9,081 nt of DNA, taken from positions 1-9,081 of the forward strand of contig JAABPT010000389.1 of assembly GCA_011391855.1 (NCBI GenBank). Direction: 5' to 3'. Made by a program: the position numbers and the translations under genes. Numbering within the stretch: position 1 is the first letter of the stretch; each line of letters starts with the position of its first letter. The notes under the pieces are model-generated. The model did not search any database and had not been told where the DNA came from. It saw only the letters and a program-made list of their open reading frames with translations. This document shows, piece after piece, positions 5,260 to 9,081 of the stretch. Origin of the DNA: Burkholderiales bacterium. GTDB taxonomy: Bacteria; Pseudomonadota; Gammaproteobacteria; Burkholderiales; Burkholderiaceae_C.

Positions 5260-7513
5260 AATGAAGACCGCTGCCTACATCTGCACCGGCTGCGGCATCG
5301 GTGACAAGCTCGACGCCGCCCAACTGGCCAAGGTGGCCAAGCGCGAGGGCAAGATGGCGCTCGTGCGCGAGCACCCGTTCCTGTGCAGCGACGAGGGCGT
5401 GGCAACCATCCGCGCCGACATCCAGGGCGAGGAGGCCGTCACGCACGTCATGCTGGCCGCCTGCTCGCGCCGCATGAAGGCCGAGGCCTTCCACTTTCCC
5501 GAAGTCGCCGTGGCGCGCGCCAACCTGCGCGAGGGCGTGCTGTGGATCGTGGCCGAAGGGCCGGCGCACGACGAGGTGCGCCAGGAGATGGCCGACGACT
5601 ACGTCCGCATGGGCTGCGCCGAGCTGAAGAAGCTCAAGGTGCCGGGTGGCAACCCGAACCGTGCCGATTCACGCCGCCTGCTGGTGGTCGGCGGCGGCAT
5701 CAGCGGCCTCACGGCGGCGCTGGAAGCGGCCGAGGCCGGCTACGACGTGCTGCTGGTGGAGCGCGAGGCGGCCCTCGGTGGCTGGGCCGCCCGGCTCTGG
5801 AAGCGCACGCCCTCGCGCGAACCCTATGGCGAGCCGGTCGACACCGGTGTCGACGCCCTGATCGAGCGCGTGGCCGCCAACCCGCGCATCGAAGTGATGC
5901 TGCAGGCCCGCATCGCCGAGACCGCCGGTGCCCCCGGGCGCTTCAAGGTGCGCATCGAGCGCGGCGACGGCGGCACGAGCGAAGAGACCGTCGGCGCCAT
6001 CGTGCAGGCCAGCGGCTTCACCGCCTACGACATCGCGAAGCTGCCCGACCTGGGCGGCGGCGCGAATCCGCACGTCGTCGACCAGGCCGGACTCGAGGCG
6101 CTGGCGCGCGCCGCCGCTGCCGCGGGCGGTGGCCCGATCCGGCGTGCCGACGGCAAGGCGGTCAAGAACGTCGTCTTCATCCAGTGCGCAGGCCAGCGCG
6201 ACGGCAGCGGCAAGCACCTGCCCTACTGCTCGGGCCACTGCTGCGGCACCAGCATCAAGCAGGCGATGTACTTCAAGGACGCAGACCCCGAGGTCGGCGC
6301 CATGGTGCTGTACACCGACCTGCGCACGCCGGGCATGGGCGAGGACTTCTACCGCAGCGCGCAGCACAAGGGCGTGACTTTCACCAAGAGCCAGGCGAGC
6401 GCGGTGGAAGCCGTGGGTGACGGCGCGCGCGTGCGTTTCCGCGATCTCATCCTGGACGAGGAGGTCGCCGCCGAGGCCGACCTGGTGGTGCTGGCCACCG
6501 GCCAGGTCGCCAACGCCGGTGTCGAACTCGACGAGTGGACGGCCGCCGTCACCGCGGCCGAGAAGGGCGAGGCGGCGGCGGTCGAGAAGAAGGTCACGCT
6601 GTCGAAGATGTCGGTGCTGAACCTGAGGTATCGCCAGGGCCCCGACCTGCCGCAGCTCAAGCACGGCTTCGCCGATTCGCATTTCATCTGCTTCCCCTAC
6701 GAGACGCGCCGCACCGGCATCTACGCGGCCGGACCGACGCGCCGCCCGATGGACATCGCGCAGGCGCAGGAAGACGCCACCGGTGCGGCGATGAAGGCGA
6801 TCCAGGCGATCGAGAATGCCGCGCTCGGCCGCGGCGCGCATCCGCGCAGCGGCGACCTGAGCTACCCGATCGTGCGCCTGGAAGGCTGCACGCAGTGCAA
6901 GCGCTGCACGGTGGAGTGCCCGTTCGGCGCCATCGACGAGGACGAGCGGCGCTTCCCGGTCTTCAACGAGAGCCGCTGCCGGCGCTGCGGCACCTGCATG
7001 GGCGCCTGCCCGGTGCGCGTGATCTCGTTCGAGAACTATTCGGTGGACAGCGTGGGCGCGCAGATCAAGTCGGTGGACATGCCCGACGAGTTCAGCGAGA
7101 AGCCGCGCATCCTGATCCTGGCCTGCGAGAACGACGCCTACCCCGCGCTCGACATGGCGGCGCTGCAGCGGCGCACGGTCTCTGCCTTCGTGCGCGTGAT
7201 CCCGGTGCGCTGCCTGGGGTCGGTGAATACGATCTGGATCACCGACGCGCTCAATGGCGGCTGGGACGGCCTGATGATGCTCGGCTGCAAGAAGGGCGAC
7301 GACTACCAGTGCCATTTCGTCAAGGGTTCGGAGATGGCGCACTACCGCATGAGCAAGGTCGGCGACACGCTCACGCAACTGGGGCTGGAGACCGAGCGCG
7401 TGGTCAGCCACGAGGTCGCCATCACCGACGTCGAGCGCCTGCCCAGGCTGATCAATGACTACGTGGCGCAGATCAATGCGATCGGCATGAGCCCGATGAA
7501 GGGCTTCGCGTGA
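5252..7513 (+). CDS. qmoB: QmoB, HdrA-like flavoprotein with ferredoxin and MvhD-like C-terminal domains
   Basis: Second HdrA-type subunit of the Qmo complex, 753 aa, matching QmoB's usual size of about 750. Domains in order: an N-terminal cysteine domain with C11-x2-C14, C45 and C71; FAD-binding motif VVGGGISG (145-152) followed by LEAAEAG and LGG; the HdrA motif QCAGQRD...YCSGHCC with C312, C326, C330 and C331; and a second nucleotide-binding segment LVVLATGQV near 411-419. Two classical [4Fe-4S] motifs come next, C546/C549/C552/C556-P and C576/C579/C582/C586-P. The C-terminal MvhD-like [2Fe-2S] domain (about 618-745) has C625, C654, C679 and C687. In methanogen Hdr the equivalent MvhD protein receives electrons from hydrogenase or formate dehydrogenase. 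The ATG has GGAGG 6 bases upstream and overlaps the qmoA stop; hdrC follows after 13 bp. Distinguished from plain HdrA by the fused MvhD domain and the paired QmoA. Confidence 0.9.
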   Translation: MAEMKTAAYICTGCGIGDKLDAAQLAKVAKREGKMALVREHPFLCSDEGVATIRADIQGEEAVTHVMLAACSRRMKAEAFHFPEVAVARANLREGVLWIVAEGPAHDEVRQEMADDYVRMGCAELKKLKVPGGNPNRADSRRLLVVGGGISGLTAALEAAEAGYDVLLVEREAALGGWAARLWKRTPSREPYGEPVDTGVDALIERVAANPRIEVMLQARIAETAGAPGRFKVRIERGDGGTSEETVGAIVQASGFTAYDIAKLPDLGGGANPHVVDQAGLEALARAAAAAGGGPIRRADGKAVKNVVFIQCAGQRDGSGKHLPYCSGHCCGTSIKQAMYFKDADPEVGAMVLYTDLRTPGMGEDFYRSAQHKGVTFTKSQASAVEAVGDGARVRFRDLILDEEVAAEADLVVLATGQVANAGVELDEWTAAVTAAEKGEAAAVEKKVTLSKMSVLNLRYRQGPDLPQLKHGFADSHFICFPYETRRTGIYAAGPTRRPMDIAQAQEDATGAAMKAIQAIENAALGRGAHPRSGDLSYPIVRLEGCTQCKRCTVECPFGAIDEDERRFPVFNESRCRRCGTCMGACPVRVISFENYSVDSVGAQIKSVDMPDEFSEKPRILILACENDAYPALDMAALQRRTVSAFVRVIPVRCLGSVNTIWITDALNGGWDGLMMLGCKKGDDYQCHFVKGSEMAHYRMSKVGDTLTQLGLETERVVSHEVAITDVERLPRLINDYVAQINAIGMSPMKGFA

Positions 7514-7526
7514 GCGGGAGACGGCG

Positions 7527-8177
7527 ATGACTGTGCAGACCCAGACCCAGACCCAGACTCAAACCCAGACCCCGGCTGCCGCCAGGCCCTACCAGCTCGA
7601 CTTTCTGCGCGAGGTGGAGCGCGAGGTCGAGGGCGGCGAGATGGTGAAGATGTGCATGCAGTGCGGCGTGTGCGCCGGCTCGTGCCCACTCGGCTCGCAC
7701 TGGGAGCACTCGCCGCAGAAGCTCTTCATGATGATCCGCGCCGGCAAGCGCGAGGAGGTGCTGAAGTCCGACGCCATGTGGATGTGCACCAGCTGCTACA
7801 ACTGCGTCGTGCGCTGCCCGCGCAAGCTGCCGATCACGACCATCATGCATGGCCTGGCGAGCTATTCGCAGCGCCTCGGGCTGGCGCCGAAGATGCAGCC
7901 CACGCGCGACTTCTCGCTGGCGTTCTACGACAACTTCAAGCGCACCGGCCGCGTCAACGAGATGAAGATCACGCTGTGGGTCTACTTCAAGGACGGCTTC
8001 GTGGCCGGCCTGAAGAAGGCCTGGGCGATGCGCCATGTCGGCTTCGGCATGCTGAAGGCCGGGCGGCTGAACCCGATGGAAGTCCTCGGCGGCCACCGCT
8101 GCAAGGACAGCAAGGGCATCGAGGCGATGCTCGCCAAGGTGCAGCAGATCGAACAGCGCGGCAAGGCCGGGCGCTGA
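7527..8177 (+). CDS. hdrC: HdrC-like iron-sulfur protein (soluble, replaces QmoC)
   Basis: Small electron carrier subunit, 216 aa, with two [4Fe-4S] motifs: C43/C46/C49/C53-P (CMQCGVCAGSCP) and C87/C90/C93/C97-P (CTSCYNCVVRCP). It should relay electrons between the QmoA/QmoB flavoproteins and HdrB. The first cluster is embedded in the usual HdrC/QmoC sequence, and the C-terminal part (98-216) is basic and mixed. It lacks any hydrophobic run long enough for a membrane helix, so the cytochrome b-like domain of QmoC is absent. GGGAG lies 6 bases before the ATG. Residues 4-15 are six Gln-Thr pairs encoded by a hexanucleotide repeat, which is atypical for the family and probably a disordered tail. 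hdrB follows 28 bp downstream. HdrC is certain at family level; its place in this complex is inferred from the operon. Confidence 0.87.
   Translation: MTVQTQTQTQTQTQTPAAARPYQLDFLREVEREVEGGEMVKMCMQCGVCAGSCPLGSHWEHSPQKLFMMIRAGKREEVLKSDAMWMCTSCYNCVVRCPRKLPITTIMHGLASYSQRLGLAPKMQPTRDFSLAFYDNFKRTGRVNEMKITLWVYFKDGFVAGLKKAWAMRHVGFGMLKAGRLNPMEVLGGHRCKDSKGIEAMLAKVQQIEQRGKAGR
7536..7571 (+). repeat. Hexanucleotide microsatellite (CAGACC)6 inside hdrC
   Basis: Six units of CAGACC lie directly after the third codon of hdrC. Units 1-3 and 6 are exact, unit 4 is CAGACT and unit 5 is CAAACC. The tract encodes (Gln-Thr)6. Because the unit is six bases, gain or loss of units keeps the reading frame and changes only the length of the N-terminal tail. 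The two synonymous changes in the middle show some age and would slow slippage. Confidence 0.9.
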
Positions 8178-8205
8178 CGCGCACCACCGCACCAGGAGAC
8201 CAGCG

Positions 8206-9081
8206 ATGGCGAAGAAGGAATACGCGTTCTATCCGGGCTGCTCGTCGCAGTACAAGGCTTCGGCGGCGAACTACCTGACGTCGACGAACGCGATGTGCAA
8301 GACGCTCGACATCAAGCTCACCGAGATCCCCGACTGGAATTGCTGCGGCGCCTCGATCAGCTACACCGGTGCCAGCGAGCTGACGCGCCACGTGCTCAAC
8401 GCGCGCAATTTCGCGCTCGCCGAGAAGCACCTGCCGGGGCAGGACGTGGTGGCCACCTGCGCCGCTTGCTGGCTGAACGCGCGCGAGAGCAAGGAAAAGC
8501 TCGACGTCGACCGCGGCTTCCTCGCCAACGCCAATGAGGCGCTGAAGGAAGCCGGCCTGCAGTACCAGGGCAAGGCGGCGGTCAAGCACATGGTCGAGGT
8601 GCTGATCGAGGACTTCGGCTACGAGCAACTCGGCGCGCCAGTGGTCAAGCCATTGACCGGCATCAAGTTCGCCGGCTATGTGGGCTGCCAGACCAACCGG
8701 CCTTTCGGCATCGCCGGCGAGTCGTTCGAGAACCCGATGTACCTGGACAAGCTGGTCGAGACCGTCGGCGCCGAAGCACTGAAGAATTACGACCAGAAGG
8801 TCACCTGCTGCGGCGGCGCGCTGGCCTTCTCGGAACCCGAGAAGAGCCAGAAGCAGATCCGCGACATCGTGGAGTCGGCCTACGACCACGGCGCCGACAT
8901 GATCGTCACGCCCTGCCCGCTGTGCCAGACCAACGTCGAGGTCTACCAGTCGGAAATCAACCGCAAGCACGGCACCAAGCTCGCGATGCCGGTCACCTAC
9001 TACAGCCAGCTGATGACGGTGGCCTACGGCGGCTCGTTGAAGGAAGCCGGGCTCGACGGGCACGTGATCCAGCCGACCCAG
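8206..9081 (+). CDS. hdrB: HdrB-like CCG-domain protein (partial, 3' end outside window)
   Basis: Subunit B of a heterodisulfide reductase-like complex. 292 codons are read with no stop, so the gene must be nearly complete, since HdrB proteins are about 290-300 aa. Both cysteine-rich CCG motifs are intact: C12-x33-C46-C47-x37-C85-x2-C88 and C161-x39-C201-C202-x34-C237-x2-C240. In methanogen HdrB these motifs hold two noncubane [4Fe-4S] clusters that cleave a disulfide, so a thiol/disulfide-type reaction is chemically possible here; the natural substrate is unknown. The ATG follows AGGAGA (8194-8199) by 6 bases and lies 28 bp after hdrC. In Qmo complexes with QmoC no HdrB partner exists, so its presence marks the QmoAB-HdrCB variant. 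Confidence 0.9.
   Translation, partial: MAKKEYAFYPGCSSQYKASAANYLTSTNAMCKTLDIKLTEIPDWNCCGASISYTGASELTRHVLNARNFALAEKHLPGQDVVATCAACWLNARESKEKLDVDRGFLANANEALKEAGLQYQGKAAVKHMVEVLIEDFGYEQLGAPVVKPLTGIKFAGYVGCQTNRPFGIAGESFENPMYLDKLVETVGAEALKNYDQKVTCCGGALAFSEPEKSQKQIRDIVESAYDHGADMIVTPCPLCQTNVEVYQSEINRKHGTKLAMPVTYYSQLMTVAYGGSLKEAGLDGHVIQPTQ

Noticed and set aside
5669..7411. Long minus-strand open frame (580 codons) antisense to qmoB
   Set aside because: Same low-complexity shadow composition, with full QmoB domains on the other strand.
7514..8205. Terminator or separate promoter between qmoB, hdrC and hdrB
   Set aside because: Gaps of 13 and 28 bp hold only ribosome binding sites, with no stem-loop followed by a T-run.
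3964..9081. Sulfur-oxidizing sHdr system (hdrC1B1AhyphdrC2B2 with lipoate-binding protein)
   Set aside because: There are two HdrA-type proteins, one with QmoB's ferredoxin and MvhD domains, and no second hdrBC pair, hyp gene or lbpA. The order and domains fit QmoAB-HdrCB.

Overview
The window is very GC-rich and tightly packed. Shine-Dalgarno-like sequences, overlapping starts and stops, and a strong G/C bias at third codon positions point to a high-GC bacterium. I infer a proteobacterial sulfur oxidizer, perhaps a beta-proteobacterium (Burkholderiales- or Rhodocyclales-like), from gene content and base composition. No rRNA or other taxonomic marker is present.

Layout: two operons face away from each other across a short intergenic region at about 3188-3429. 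On the minus strand lies soeA (molybdopterin catalytic subunit of a SoeABC-type cytoplasmic sulfite dehydrogenase), followed with a 4-bp overlap by soeB (four-cluster ferredoxin subunit), which runs off the left edge. A soeC membrane anchor would be expected beyond the window. On the plus strand comes a small YfcE/MJ0936-type metallophosphoesterase with a TTG start, then qmoA, qmoB, hdrC and hdrB. Gaps are 24, -8, 13 and 28 bp, so this is almost certainly one transcription unit. hdrB runs off the right edge with 292 codons read and no stop.

How the genes may work together: SoeAB(C) oxidises sulfite directly to sulfate and passes electrons to the quinone pool. QmoA and QmoB are HdrA-like flavin/iron-sulfur proteins that normally exchange electrons with APS reductase (AprBA). 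In the usual Qmo complex a membrane subunit, QmoC (an HdrC-like domain fused to a cytochrome b-like membrane domain), links them to quinones. Here that place is taken by separate soluble HdrC and HdrB proteins. HdrB has two complete cysteine-rich CCG motifs, as in true heterodisulfide reductase. This QmoAB-HdrCB arrangement is known from Gram-positive sulfate reducers. Its electron acceptor and any confurcation are unresolved. The window therefore seems to hold the direct sulfite-oxidation route and the electron-transfer part of an APS-dependent route side by side. aprBA and sat are not in the window.

The intergenic region carries a perfect 13-bp tandem repeat, a 10-bp palindrome and two similar ACCC-N4-GGG dyads 23 bp apart. 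They are candidate operator elements for the divergent pair. No tRNA, rRNA, CRISPR array, insertion sequence or convincing terminator was found.
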